From positions 1-64,000 of the forward strand of contig QNQO01002048.1 in the NCBI GenBank assembly GCA_003290165.1: a DNA stretch of 64,000 bases, given 5' to 3'. Source of the stretch: Berberis thunbergii (lineage: Eukaryota; Streptophyta; Magnoliopsida; Ranunculales; Berberidaceae). The stretch's first letter is position 1; every line of letters begins with the position of its first letter. The position numbers and the translations under genes were made by a program. Positions 35,406 through 46,761 of this stretch are shown piece by piece. The notes under the pieces are model-generated. The model did not search any database and had not been told where the DNA came from. It saw nothing but the letters and a program-made list of their open reading frames with translations.

Positions 35406-35485
35406 TAATTTTATGAGTTATCTTGACATGTGATAATGGGGATGTAGTCAACATATCCCCCATCAAATAAGACCCATGTCCTAAG

Positions 35486-35516
<31 letters not shown>

Positions 35517-36705
35517 GTTTTTTGGTTGAATCCAAAATGAATTACTTGGCAATTAAGGAGTTTCATTAAAATGGTCTGGAATTATATTTTACTTTCTTAA
35601 TATGTTAAATTTTAATAGGAAATGGGGATATGCCTTATTAAAATTTGGATAATTTCATTATTGTCTCAATTTTTTTTCTCCAGATGCCTTTTACCAAGCA
35701 GTTGTTGTAATTAAATTGATTTTGGCATCGTTAATTATATTTCTAAACTAAAGGACCTTGGAAATCCCTGAGACATATTTAGAATGCAAGCGCATAGGGT
35801 GGGCACAGGACGGGATGGATCGCATCCCTATCTCATCTCGTTTGTTCGGGATCGAGACGGGACGGGATAGACCTCATCCCGACTTCGTCCCATTCCAAAA
35901 GGATTCAGGGCGGGATGAGAATGTACTAAATTTTAGATTGAAAATATAACATGGAAGATTGAAAATTTTGGATTTACCAAACACACAACTCTAAGAACAA
36001 CTATATAACTTTAACCATTGATTATTATATTTCAATTTCATTAGCTTTTACTCCGTTTCTTTTAGAACCACTATTGAAAGATAGTCATTTTTGGTACATT
36101 GCTAACGAAAATTATCAATGAGTTTGTCATTTAAAAACTACGAATAACACATATTGTTGTTGTCAAGAATTAGGAAGAAGGAAAAAAAAAAGGGAGAAAG
36201 TTTGAGTTTGAGTTTGAGTTAGATTCATTATTTAAGTGAGTCGCATGGAAGCTTGTGAAAATAAAATAACTATGTCAATAAATAAAACAAAAAATAAAAG
36301 TCATGTCAACAAATAGTTTCATAGTTTCATACTACATATTTCATAGTAAATATTAAAAAAATTGGTTCGGGATTGAAAATTTTCATCCCGATCCCATTCC
36401 ACTCTAGATCGGGATGGGACCGGGATCTTGTGATGGAATACTCACCCCTATTTGTTGCTATTGGAGATGTGGCTCGATTTAAGCGTGTGAATTAGTCTCA
36501 CATGGGTTAAGGAGTTACATCGTGTGTGATTAATATTGTACATGTCCCTCAATAGGAACGATACCTTTTAGATACAGTAGAGCCCGACAATCTTGTTTGC
36601 ATGTCGTGAGGTCGTTCACAATGAGACATGGAGCAGTGTTTCCACAATGAATCCCTTGGCTTTACGAAATTATATGTGTTTGCCATGTCACTGTGGGAGG
36701 TTGGA
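35406..36705 (+). pseudogene. secreted-peptide family upstream region relic (O)
   Basis: Co-linear with 31518-32085 (gagttatctt, gatgcagtcaacatatccc, gattttggcatcgttaatta, cacaatgagacatgg, aatcccttggctttacgaaa) except for the MITE at 35795-36450 and a poly-T expansion at 35489-35516. The homology ends near 36705 without a following exon. Confidence 0.65.
35795..36450. mobile_element. hAT-like MITE, 656 bp
   Basis: The ends TAGGGTGGGCACAGGACGG and (complement) TAGGGGTGAGTATTCC flank cgggatggg-rich subterminal repeats. The paralogous locus at about 31845 lacks the whole block (acgcatacttgttac), which defines the insertion. No 8-bp duplication is visible, so superfamily assignment rests on terminus similarity to the element at 38065. 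Confidence 0.75.
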
Positions 36706-37261
36706 TAACAAAAAAGGCAACGACTACTCCACACCACCAAAAGTGTTTTCTCACACCACCTGCTTTATTTCCACACCACCTATGTAAATAAGGAAAACCA
36801 TTTTTCTCTTCCTCATTCAAATTGAAATGCAAGTCTCCCCTCCCCTCCCCCATTCAAATCTTCTATATCCCCACATTCAAAATCGATTTCGTCTCTTTCT
36901 CTTGGTTCGACTGCTTCTTCCCTTCTCGCATCTTCCCTCTCGCAAAACAAGTAAGCAAATCCTCCCTCTCGCATCATCCCTTTTCTTGGTTCGATTGCTT
37001 CTGGAACCTCTCAGATCCATTCTTCAATTCGTCTCAAATTTCGACTCCAAAGACTCTAAAACAAGCTTTCAAGTTATTCATTTCTTTCAAAAAATTTCAC
37101 GAAGTTAATATTGTTTACATTTTGTTAACTTCAGCAAAAAAATTCGAAAAAACAAAGTAATCTCTTAGAAACTTCAGAAATATTTACAATCACAAAAACA
37201 AAGTAAACTTCAGAAAAATTTTCAAAAGTTTAAATTTCCAATTGAGGCTAGGCCTTATAGG
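36706..37261. other. no gene supported
   Basis: A CT-rich stretch (36820-36990) with duplicated tttctcttggttcgactgct words gives short spurious frames. Nothing else is recognised. Confidence 0.45.
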
Positions 37262-38830
37262 TCTCATGAAGAAAAATTAGTCTCCAGAGTTATTAGTTGC
37301 AACTTTATTGGATATTCAGAAAGATTAAGTAGATTCAAGATTTGTTGCCCCTCTACGAATACCTTAATTGAGATGGATAATGCCAAGTTCATTGAAGATG
37401 TTAAGAATAGTAAGAGTACACAATCCAATAATAGTAGTTTTGAAGAAGAATGTAGTGACATTCCAATAATAGATATTCAACCTGTTAACATGATCATGTC
37501 TGTTTTTGAACAAGAAGCTTGCAAATCACGAAGATATAGTTGGATTCCCTTATGCTAATCCAGAAACACCTCAATCTCTTCAAATACAAATGCCAATAAG
37601 GAGATTCAATAGGGATAAAAAATCGACTATTTCGGATGATTATGTAGTTTATCTCGATGAGCATGAGTTTAATATAGGAATGAAGAATGATCATATCACT
37701 TTTTATCAAGCCAAACATAAAGTTCACTATTCAAATTGGATGAATGCTATGTTAGAAAGTCTATGAAGGACATCGACGTTTGGGATCTTCTCGAGTTACC
37801 TAAAGGGGTGAAACTAATTTGATGCAAAAAGGTTTTTTAAACCAAATGTGATTCCAAAGGTAACTTCGAAATATATAAGGCACGTCATGTTGCTAAAGGC
37901 TTTACCCAAAAGGAAGTTATTGATTATAAATACTTTTTCTCTCCAGTTTCTACGAAAGACTCTTTTAGAATTATTATGACTCTTTTAACTCATTATGATT
38001 TAGAGTTATATCAAATGGATGTTACGACTGCATTTCTAAATTAAAATATTGCAAAACTATTTATTAGGAGCGGGCAAAAATCAATTTTAATTTGGTTAAC
38101 CGACCGAATCAGTTTTCAAATTCGGTTCGGTAATTGAACCGAAATACGAGTAGAAATAAAATAATTTAAACCGAACCGAAATGGTTATAAACGGTTTGAA
38201 ACCGGTCTACGATTTTGAACCAACCGATTAATTAGATATATATAAATAAATAAATGACAGGTAGGTGTCAATACCTGATTAGTGCAACAAATGCACTGCA
38301 ATGCACCCTGTTGCACTGAATCACCCATTGTCTTTCAGTTTTCAATTTTGGGCTAAAATTGGGTCTGTCAAAAAATTGGACATGTTTTAATAAAAGTCTT
38401 TCAAGTTTTTGAGCTCGAAATTTTGGCTCAACTGAACCGGACCGGTTCGAAATTCTATTCAACCGATTTCATCGGTTTACAAATACAAAATTCGGTTTTG
38501 GTTTCGGTTTTGGGCAAGCCGAATGAATCGGTTCGGGGCTCAAAACCCAACCGAACCGACATTGCCCACCCCTACTATATATATGAAACAATCATAGGGT
38601 TTTGAGATTAAAGACTAAGAACATAAAGTTTGTAAATTAACGAAATTCATCTACGGCTTAAAGCAAACATCTCGTCAATGGTATAAAAAGGTTTGATCAA
38701 GTAATTTTCTTTTTTGGTTTTGAGAAAAATTTGTTTGATCAATATGTTTATCATAAGATTAGTGAGAGCAAATTTATTATTTTCTAATGCTACACATTGA
38801 TGAAATCCTACTTCTTTCAACAAAATTTCT
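37262..38830 (+). pseudogene. Ty1/copia polyprotein relic (integrase end to reverse transcriptase)
   Basis: In order, frames encode an integrase-end segment (FIGYSERLSRFK, then EMDNAKFIEDV), the RT N-terminal spacer (DYVVYLDEHEFNIGM), and RT motifs KARHVAKGFTQKEVIDYKYF, ELYQMDVTTAFLN and FIYGLKQTSRQWYKKV. Stops and frameshifts are frequent. A 510-bp MITE interrupts RT after TAFLN. RNase H and LTRs are missing. The relic ends exactly where the segmental duplication begins (38832). Confidence 0.85.
38065..38574. mobile_element. hAT-like MITE, 510 bp, inside the copia RT
   Basis: It begins TAGGAGCGGGCAAAAATC and ends GACATTGCCCACCCCTA. It is flanked by ctatttat (38057-38064) and ctatatat (38575-38582), an 8-bp duplication with one change. 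The interior is rich in cggttcgg and aaccgaacc. Same family as 47439-47940. Confidence 0.85.
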
Positions 38831-38878
38831 TATTAAGCCATATTGTTGATTAACAAAAATCCTTTATCTTTGCTTCTG

Positions 38879-38977
38879 GTTAAACCATGGGATGGTCCAT
38901 TTACATAGTGGGCATTTTTCGATGATCTGCCAAAGAAACCACCATCTCCGAAGGGGAAGCACCCAGTTCATCCTTGA
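38879..38977 (+). pseudogene. secreted-peptide family, exon 2 relic (L')
   Basis: Duplicate of relic L with the same damaged acceptor (ttctg) and the same frameshift before DLPKKPPSPKGKHPVHP. The damage therefore predates the duplication. Confidence 0.65.
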
Positions 38978-39536
38978 CATACTGCAAGCAAAATTGAGCT
39001 TCGCTGTATTTTAATTGTTTTATTCATTGGTTTATGTATATTCTATTCTGCTTGTACAAAATATATATTTTGGCCTTTGAAATTTGAACTTTTGGTATTA
39101 GTGAAAATGTTCAGAGTTGCCTCTGAAGTAAATTATTGAACGCCTCTTCAACAGATGTTATTCAAACATTCAGGAAATTGAACATTTACAACATCTGAAA
39201 TGAATGATTATTTTCACAGAAGCAATACTTAATCAATGAACCGATAACAAATAGTATTTGATGCAATGAATATTTGTTGAATGAGCATACGAGTTAATAT
39301 GGTATAATTCTCAAAGTATGAACAAAAACTATTCGTTTTTAACACAGCTAATACAAACTTTTCATTGGCTTAGTGGCAAATACAGACTTAACAATGAGTT
39401 CTTAAAATAACTACGCCCTGATTTATATTTTTATTTGACATTTATTTTATTTTTGTGCCATCTGTAATCTAAGCATCAGATACCATCAACATATTGAACA
39501 CGATGGACAAACCCCTTGATAACAATGAATTTGAAG

Positions 39537-40076
39537 CTACGAGTTTACTTGGTCCCAATGTCCAGGTTTAACTGGGGGCTTGCCCTGTGGAGAGGGTGGT
39601 TTGTTTGGTGGTTTGTCCTCGAAGCGACCTCGATAAGTAGGGGCAGCATTAACAGTGATCCTGGGCCGGACAGAAATCAAAATGTATTATTAAAAGAGGA
39701 ATGTCAAGAAATTTAAGTACTGAAATTTTGAGAAGTACGTTTAATTTTTTTCTAAAATACTGCAACTTTGAAGTAATAAGAAAATAGAGAATTTTTGCAT
39801 CTGGCATTTTTTTTCTTGTGCCTGCTTCAGGTTCCCCTTAAAGTTTTCAGACTCTAACCTGAAATTTGATATTACAATTTCAAAACATGCTATGCTAACT
39901 ATAAAGAAATAAGTTTTAGTTGAAGCAAAACTGCGAGGATATAAATAGATTTTCTTGATAATTTGTTTATTAATCCATATATGTCTTAGAGTATGATCCA
40001 CTTACCTACAAGAAGCTTGAGACAAGAGTAGGAGGATTAAGCAAAGTAAGCTGAACAACTGTGAGAAAAAACCCAT
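39537..40076 (-). CDS. small secreted peptide precursor, copy F' (complete, 64 aa)
   Basis: Exon 1 is 40076-40006 and exon 2 is 39660-39537. The encoded protein and splice sites are the same as in copy F: signal peptide MGFFSQLFSLLCLILLLLSQ then ASC, mature block KPPSPQGKPPVKPGHW. The TATA box ccttataag is at 40195-40187. It stands in divergent orientation to copy J, whose ATG is about 700 bp away on the + strand, so the two may share a bidirectional promoter. Identity of both exons with F points to a recent duplication or gene conversion. Confidence 0.7.
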
Positions 40077-40778
40077 TTTTCTTCCCAGGTGGTTTGTAAT
40101 CAGACCCAACTCCTAACTATCAAGCCACACAGCTGACTGACACACCCTTAAAGGAGGATGATCAGTCTAGCGACAGGGGAGATGTGCTTATAAGGAACAG
40201 AGTTGTGACCAAGCAAGTAAATACCAAGAAATTTCTCTAATTAATGAATAATCATAGTCAATTAATATTTTGATGAATAATTTAAGATTGTGAAGCTAGA
40301 TCAACATGTATAATCAAGAGTTATATTCTTCACCTTGCTGAGACGTCACTTTGGATTAACCTGATCGCGATTAGAAATTTCTTCGGTGCTCTTTCATAAT
40401 ATAAATTTATTAAGTTATGTAACCTGAGATCAACAAATGAATCGATGATCTTCAAGGTAGACTTTTCTTTAATCAAGATGATCCACAGGTCCTAATGTCA
40501 CCACACTACCTTTGGAATGGAGAGAATTCTTGAATAAACATAATAGGTCTCATAAAACTAACACAAATTATGCAATTAAACACTCAAATTTAATTAATTA
40601 TCACAACTATAACAATTTTTATTTTGTTTTTATCAAAGTTTGACTGTAAGTACTTGGAATCTTCTCGATTGGATGAAAAGTACTTATCTTTGAAGTAGAG
40701 GATTAGTGTCACAATGGTGCTGCCTATATCAACATTTGAGCAGGGATTAGATTTCTAACACATAGCAAAAGGAAAGAA

Positions 40779-40846
40779 ATGAGGCTGGTGTCATTGGTAA
40801 CATGCCTTTGTTGCTTAATCCTTATCTTATCTCAAGCCTCCAGCAG
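40779..40846 (+). CDS. secreted-peptide gene copy J, signal-peptide exon only
   Basis: A 68-nt exon in phase 2 encodes MRLVSLVTCLCCLILILSQA, then S-S, and ends at a donor AG/gtatgt. Length and phase match copies A, E and G. A TATA-like cctatatca lies about 65 bp upstream. No second exon is seen in the 236 bp before the tRNA gene, and the Helitron-like array follows, so exon 2 was probably lost or displaced. The start ATGAGG is shared with copy I, suggesting a subfamily. Confidence 0.5.
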
Positions 40847-41082
40847 GTATGTATGTAAGCAACAAACTTATGTGTAATGATGTCAAAGTTACTAGCTTCT
40901 GATATTAAAACTTCGATTTAGATAGTTAGATACCTTTTATAAGTCACTGGGATTGGGAGGGATTGTTGATTTTATTGCCATATAAACTACCTCTAAATTA
41001 GCATAAATTGTTGAGTATGATTTTATTGAGTATGACTTGTAATTAACATTAATATCATATAATGTGTCCAAACAGTCAAAAA

Positions 41083-41155
41083 GCCGTCTTAGCTCAGTCG
41101 GTAGAGCGCACGGCTTTTAACCGTGTGGTCGTGGGTTCGAATCCCACAGACGGCG
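41083..41155 (+). tRNA. tRNA-Lys (anticodon UUU)
   Basis: All 73 positions fit a tRNA: acceptor GCCGTCT/AGACGGC with discriminator G, D-stem GCTC/GAGC, anticodon stem CACGG/CCGTG with loop CTTTTAA (anticodon TTT at 41116-41118), five-base variable loop, and T-stem GTGGG/CCCAC with loop TTCGAAT. A and B boxes are intact, there is no intron, and a T-run for Pol III termination follows at about 41170. It decodes AAA. It looks like a nuclear gene rather than an organellar insert. Confidence 0.97.
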
Positions 41156-41265
41156 TCCTTTCTTATTATTTTTTTTTATATATTAACTCATTCTTATTCT
41201 TAAATAAATATCGAATCCGTTAGATTAGATTTTTATATTTTGGTAATCTCAACCGTCTTTTATCT

Positions 41266-44200
41266 CGTGCATTTGGCACGATGAAAGTTTAACATGGTAA
41301 ATATTAGTTATTCTACTTTAAATATCAAAATAAATAAATATCAAAATATTGGGTATAGGAATCGAACCGACACTCCTGGTGTTTTAAGTTCTATACGATC
41401 TATTATATTCTTATATTTGGGTAAATCACAGCCATCTTTTATCTCCAACCTTAAACACCATATTGATTTTAATCAAAACGATCCCTTAAAATTTTAAAAT
41501 ATATATTTAGGGCTTGTATTGATCATTGGTTTTGTTGTAATTCGAGTTCTTTGTTTGAAAATTCATTTATAAGTCATTTTCATTCATTTAAAAAACATTA
41601 ACGACGTCAAATGTATTATACGCTTTAAATAATAAAATATATATTTTTAAAAATTTAGCTAAATATCATGTCCTAAATACTCCCGCCGTCATCCCCACTT
41701 TTGTCCTCAATCAATTTTGAATAACAAATATATTCTAAGGTTTATATATGTTATAAACTTTAAGGTTATACTCATTCAAAATTTGAAGTAGCTGGGAAAA
41801 AAATTCAAACATCGAGAGTGAGTTCTCCCCCCAAATTTTGAACTCGCCAAAACATGAACTTATGATTTTTGTTTAAATGTGTATTAAGATGTCCGTCTCA
41901 ATTTATTTTCTGGTATGATATTAAAATTGAAAAGTACTAACAACGTGAAATACATTAGAAATTTTTAATATAAAATATATATGTTTAAAATTTTAGCGCT
42001 TGTATTGATCATTGGTTTTGTTGTAAAGATCTTCAAACATGCATTTCATTCTTATCAGATTTACCAAAATCCGGCAACTATATAGATAATTATGATAATT
42101 TTCATTTTGAAAAAAAAAATACAATAATTTCTATCTCCGCCATATGTACATTCTACAAAAAAAAATCATTTTCTTTTCCCCTCTACATGTTTTACATACA
42201 AACATATCATCATAGAAAATGAATGTAAACCCTCAACACATTTCCCAGCTTTCGATCCTAGCCATGTATTATCTTCAATCCTCAAGTTTGTCCTAGTCAA
42301 CAATGAATAGTAACACTACTCTGAATTGTAATATAGACTAGGGTATTACATGTGTCGTTGGCACGATAAAAGTTTTACATGGCAAATAAAATTTATTCTA
42401 CTTTAAATATCATGATAAATAAATATCAAAATGCTTGGTATAGGAATCGAACCCATGTACTCTTGATGTTTTAAGTTCTATACGACCTGTTATATTTTTA
42501 TATTTTGGTAAATCTCAACCATTTTTTATCTCCAACCACAAACATCATCGTGATTTGTAATATAGACTAAGGTATTTTTCGTATTGTTAGCATGATAAAA
42601 GTTTTACATGGTAAATATAATTTATTCTACTTTAAATATTAGTATAACTAAATATCAAAATGTTGGTTATAGGAATTGAACCCATGCGCACTTTATGTTT
42701 TAAGTTCTATACGATCTTTTATATTATTATATTTTGGTAAATATTAGTCATTTTTTATTTTCAACCCCAAACACCATTATGATTTTAATCAAAACGATCC
42801 CTAAATTTTTTAAATATATATTTAGGGTTTGTATTGATCATTGGTTTTGTTGCAATTCGAGTTCTTTGTTTGAAAATGCATTGAAAAGTCATTTTCATTC
42901 ATTTAAAAAATACTAACGGCGTAAAATGTATTAGACGTTATATTTTAAAAACTTAGCCAAATATCATGCCCTAAACATTCTAGCCACTATCCCCAATTTT
43001 GTCATCAATTAGTTATAAGATTTATATATACTGTAAACTTTAAGGTCAGACTCACTCAAAATTTGAATCAGTTGGAGAAAAATTCAAACATGGAAAGTAA
43101 GTTCTCCCCAAATTTTGAATTCGCCAAAACATGAATTTAGGGTTTTTGTTTAAATGTGCTTTAAGATATTCGTCTCAATTTTTTTGCTGGTATGATATTG
43201 AAATTTAAAAATACTAACAACGTGAAATACATTAGAAGTTTTAATATAAAATATATATGTTTAAAATTTTAGCGTTTGTATTGATCATTAGTTTTGTGGT
43301 AAAGATATTAAAGTTTACCAAAATTCGACAACTATGCAGATAGTTATGATAATTTTTATTTTGAAAAAAAATACAATAATTTCTATCTCCACCATATCTA
43401 CATTTCACCAAATTTTTTTCATTTTCTTTGTCCCTCTTCGTGTTTTTATATATAAACATGCTATCATAGAAAATGAATCTCAACCCTCAACACATTCCCA
43501 ACTTTCAATCCTAGTCATGTTTTGTACTCAATCATCAAATTTGTCCTAATAAGCAATGAATAGTAAAACATCACTCTGAATTGTAATATAGAAGAAAGTA
43601 TTTTCCGTGCCGTTGGCACGATAAAAGTTTAACATGGTAAATATAATTTATTTTACTTTAAATATCAAGATAAATAAATATCAAAATGTTGGATATAGGA
43701 ATCGAACCCATGCACTATTGGTGTTTTAAGTTTTAGATCCGTTTGATTCTTATATTTGGGTAAATCTCAGCCGTCTTTTATCTCCAACCCCAAACACCAT
43801 CCTGATTTGTATATAGACTAAGGTATTATTCCCCATGCCGTTAGCACGATAAAAATTTAAAATTGTAAATATAATTTATTCTACTTTAACTATCAAGATA
43901 AATAAATATCAACATTTTGGGTATGTGAATCGAACACATGCACTCTTGGTGTTTTAAGTTCTATACGATCTGTTATATTCTTATATTTGGATAAATCTCA
44001 GCCGTATTTTATGTCAAACCATAAACATCATCCTGATTTTAATTGAAATGATCCCCTAAAAAATTTAGCTGAATATCATGTCTTAAACATTTCTGCCACC
44101 ATCCCCACTTTTGCCTTCAATCAATTTTGAAGTGCAAATCTACTTAATGGTTTATACATACTATAAACTTTAATGTTAGACTCGCTGAAAATTTGAATCT

Positions 44201-45153
44201 GTTGGGGAAAAAATTCAAACGTCGAGAATGAGTTTTCCCTAAAACTTTAAATTCGCCAAAACATGAATTTAAGGTTTTTGTTTAAATGTGCATTAAGATA
44301 TCCTTGTAAATATTTTTCTGGTATGATATTGAAATTGAAAATACTAACAACGTGAAATACATTAGAAGTTTTTAATATAAAATATATATGTTTAAAATTT
44401 TAGCGCTTGCTTTGATCATTGGTTTGTTTTGAAGATCTTCAAAAATGCATTTCAACGTTACAAATATTACATAAATCCGACAAATACATAAATAGTTATG
44501 ATAATTTTCATTATGAAAAAAGAAAATACAATAATTTCTATTTCCGCAATATGTACATTCTACCAACTTTGTTCACAATTTTTTCATTTTCTTTGCCCCT
44601 CTACATTTTTTTTTATCTACAAACATATCATCATACTAAACGAATCTCAACCTTGAACACATTTTCCAACTTTCAATCCTAGTAATGTTTTATCTTCAAT
44701 CTTCAAGTTTGTCCTAGTAAACAATAATGAATAGTAAAACACAAATCTGAATTGTAATATAGACTAGGGTATTCCCCGTGTCGTTGACACGATAAAAATT
44801 TAACATGGTAAATAAAATTTATTTTATTTTAAATATCAAGATAAATAAATATCAAAATGTTGGGTATAAGAATCGAACCCATTCACTTTTAGTGTCTTAA
44901 GTTATATACGATCTGTTAAATTCTTAATGAGTAAATCTCAGTTGTCTTTTATCTCCAACCCCAAACACCATCCCGATTTGTAATATAGAGAAGATAATTA
45001 AATATCAAAATGTGGGTATGAGAATCAAACTCATGCACTCTTGGTGCTTTGAGTTTTATGTGATCCTTTAGATTCTTTACATTCTTATAATTTAATATAT
45101 CTTAGCCGTTTTTTATCTTCAATCTCAAACACCATTCTGATTTGTAATATAAA
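41266..45153 (-). mobile_element. higher-order tandem array of Helitron-like units
   Basis: Read on the - strand each unit begins TCTATATTAC or close to it. It ends with a short hairpin (cgtgccaacgacacgg type) followed about 6 bp later by CTAG or a degenerate form, as at Helitron 3' ends. Unit borders are 42337/42338, 42566/42567, 43592/43593, 43817/43818, 44763/44764 and 44989/44990. Units alternate long and short: about 1.07 kb, 229, 1026, 225, 946, 226 bp and a final 3'-deleted short unit. Short units equal the hairpin-proximal 226 bp of the long ones. No Rep/helicase is present. Confidence 0.7.
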
Positions 45154-45881
45154 ATTTTCTTTCACTCATAGTTAAATCCCCAAAAAACTAAAAGAACCCC
45201 AACTTCTAAAAACATCTTCATACAATAGATACTAAGAACCCATTGAAGAAAAAAGGTATAACAATTGAAACTCATTATTCATTATAAACGATGAGGAAAT
45301 GGATTTAACTAAAAGTCCTACATGCAATAATAAATTTTAAAAAATGAGATGGAGAAGTAATAATCATAATCAGAAGTAGGAAATATGCATTCTTCTTGAA
45401 TAAATTCAAATAAACTTTCCTCTCAACTCTCAAGGCAAAGGAAAATTTGCTTATTTTTCAATGGATGTCAAAACATAACTTGCTCCGGTATTTACACCCT
45501 TTAATAACGATTTAAATAGGGGAAACTATGTTCATTATATACTCAAACCCAACGATAAAAGAGAAAATGCAAGCATTGTATCGCCGATAGTTGGTTTTTA
45601 ATGGAGTCCAATGCCCTATGGGTTTCTTCTATTCGATAGTCTTCATCTACATCAATGGTAATTAAAGTCACAATTGGTGGAGACATATTGCCAAAACAAA
45701 AAACTGGATATCCAAATTATATTTCTCTCTTCTTAGTTAAAATAAAATCAAGCTCTCTATTCTCTACTGTTGTTAATGATGACATTTGAGGCAATGGTTT
45801 TTAGCAGGGTTGCTGAAAGAGAGAATCGTCAATGCAAAACGAAGAGGCATAAGAGAAGACTATATTGTCTAGAATCTCCAG
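45154..45881. other. no gene supported
   Basis: AT-rich sequence following the Helitron-like array; no domain, RNA or defined repeat recognised. Confidence 0.45.
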
Positions 45882-46568
45882 CAGTGTTCTAAAAATCGCT
45901 AGGCGCTGGGCGGGCGGCGAGCTGGTGCCTAGCGCCCAGGGGCCTAGGCGGCACCTAGGCGGTCTTAGGTTTTGTATTATTACTTTAATAATTTACAAAA
46001 GTTAAGCATAATACATTATCAATTACATCCAATTTAATGCCAGTATACATATGCAAAATTTAAAAACATGAAAAATTACCAATAGTGAACAAAATTTATT
46101 AAAACTCAAATGACTGAAGTTGGTCATGATGGGTACTTTATATAAATTTGAATGTGTACTCTTTTATTTTTCTTCAAATTGCATAAATAACCTCAGTTAT
46201 ATTTGATAAAATCTACATTAGTAAAATTGGTACCGACAGATCATTCGAGAATTCCATTAAGTAATCATCATTTGCTACATTTAGACATATACTGAATAAA
46301 AAATAATTAAATAGTTTATTATTAAAAAGTAGGAAATAAAATAAAATAAGAACACAATTAGCCATATTAAAAATTTTAAAAAAATTAAAAAAAATTTTAA
46401 AAAAAATAAAATCGCCCAGACCGCCTAGAGTCCGCCTAGACCCCGCCTAGGCCGCCCAGACCCGCCTAGACCCGCCCAGCCGCCCAGACAGCCCGCCCAG
46501 CCATTAATCTGGGCGGTTTTCCACCTTCTAGCGCCTAGGCGCCGCCTAGACCGATTTTTAGAACATTG
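45882..46568. mobile_element. 687-bp non-autonomous hAT element with perfect TSD
   Basis: The terminal inverted repeats are CAGTGTTCTAAAAATCG and, at the other end, the complement of CAATGTTCTAAAAATCG. The 8-bp duplication atctccag lies at 45874-45881 and 46569-46576. Subterminal gcctaggcgg and cgcccag repeats are strikingly GC-rich around an AT-rich centre. Confidence 0.92.
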
Positions 46569-46761
46569 ATCTCCAGTGTGTTTCTGAGATAGGTGTACAA
46601 TTGAGGAGCAGTTTGGAAAGGGATAAAAAGAAGGAGGTGGAGTGTTACCATTCCAATCTCAACCTTAGAATATAATATCAATGGATGCGTTTTAAGTTAT
46701 GCTAGTTTGGGTGAACTATAGCTCTCACCTTCCTAACTAGGCTTTTCTTTTTCAGAAATTC

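Larger units (their letters stand above)
38832..40657. repeat. 1.83-kb segmental duplication, distal copy
   Basis: Counterpart of 29517-31356. Its left edge abuts the copia relic; its right edge continues without interruption into the leader of peptide copy J, so this copy preserves the divergent F'-J gene pair that the proximal copy has lost. Confidence 0.92.

Noticed and set aside
31505..38574. Treating the cgggatggg/cggttcgg stretches as GC-rich gene fragments
   Set aside because: Their ends (TAGGGGTGGGCA type), inverted arrangement and target duplications identify them as MITEs.
27011..40076. Assignment of the peptide family to CEP, IDA, PIP or CLE
   Set aside because: The C-termini share Pro/Gly richness and sometimes GH, but none shows the diagnostic cores of these families as I know them (for example SGPS or the CEP FRPT.PG.SPG.GH pattern).
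41266..45153. Regularly spaced repeats considered as a CRISPR-like or simple satellite array
   Set aside because: The genome is a plant, unit lengths are 225-1070 bp, and borders coincide with Helitron-type ends, so a transposon array explains it better.
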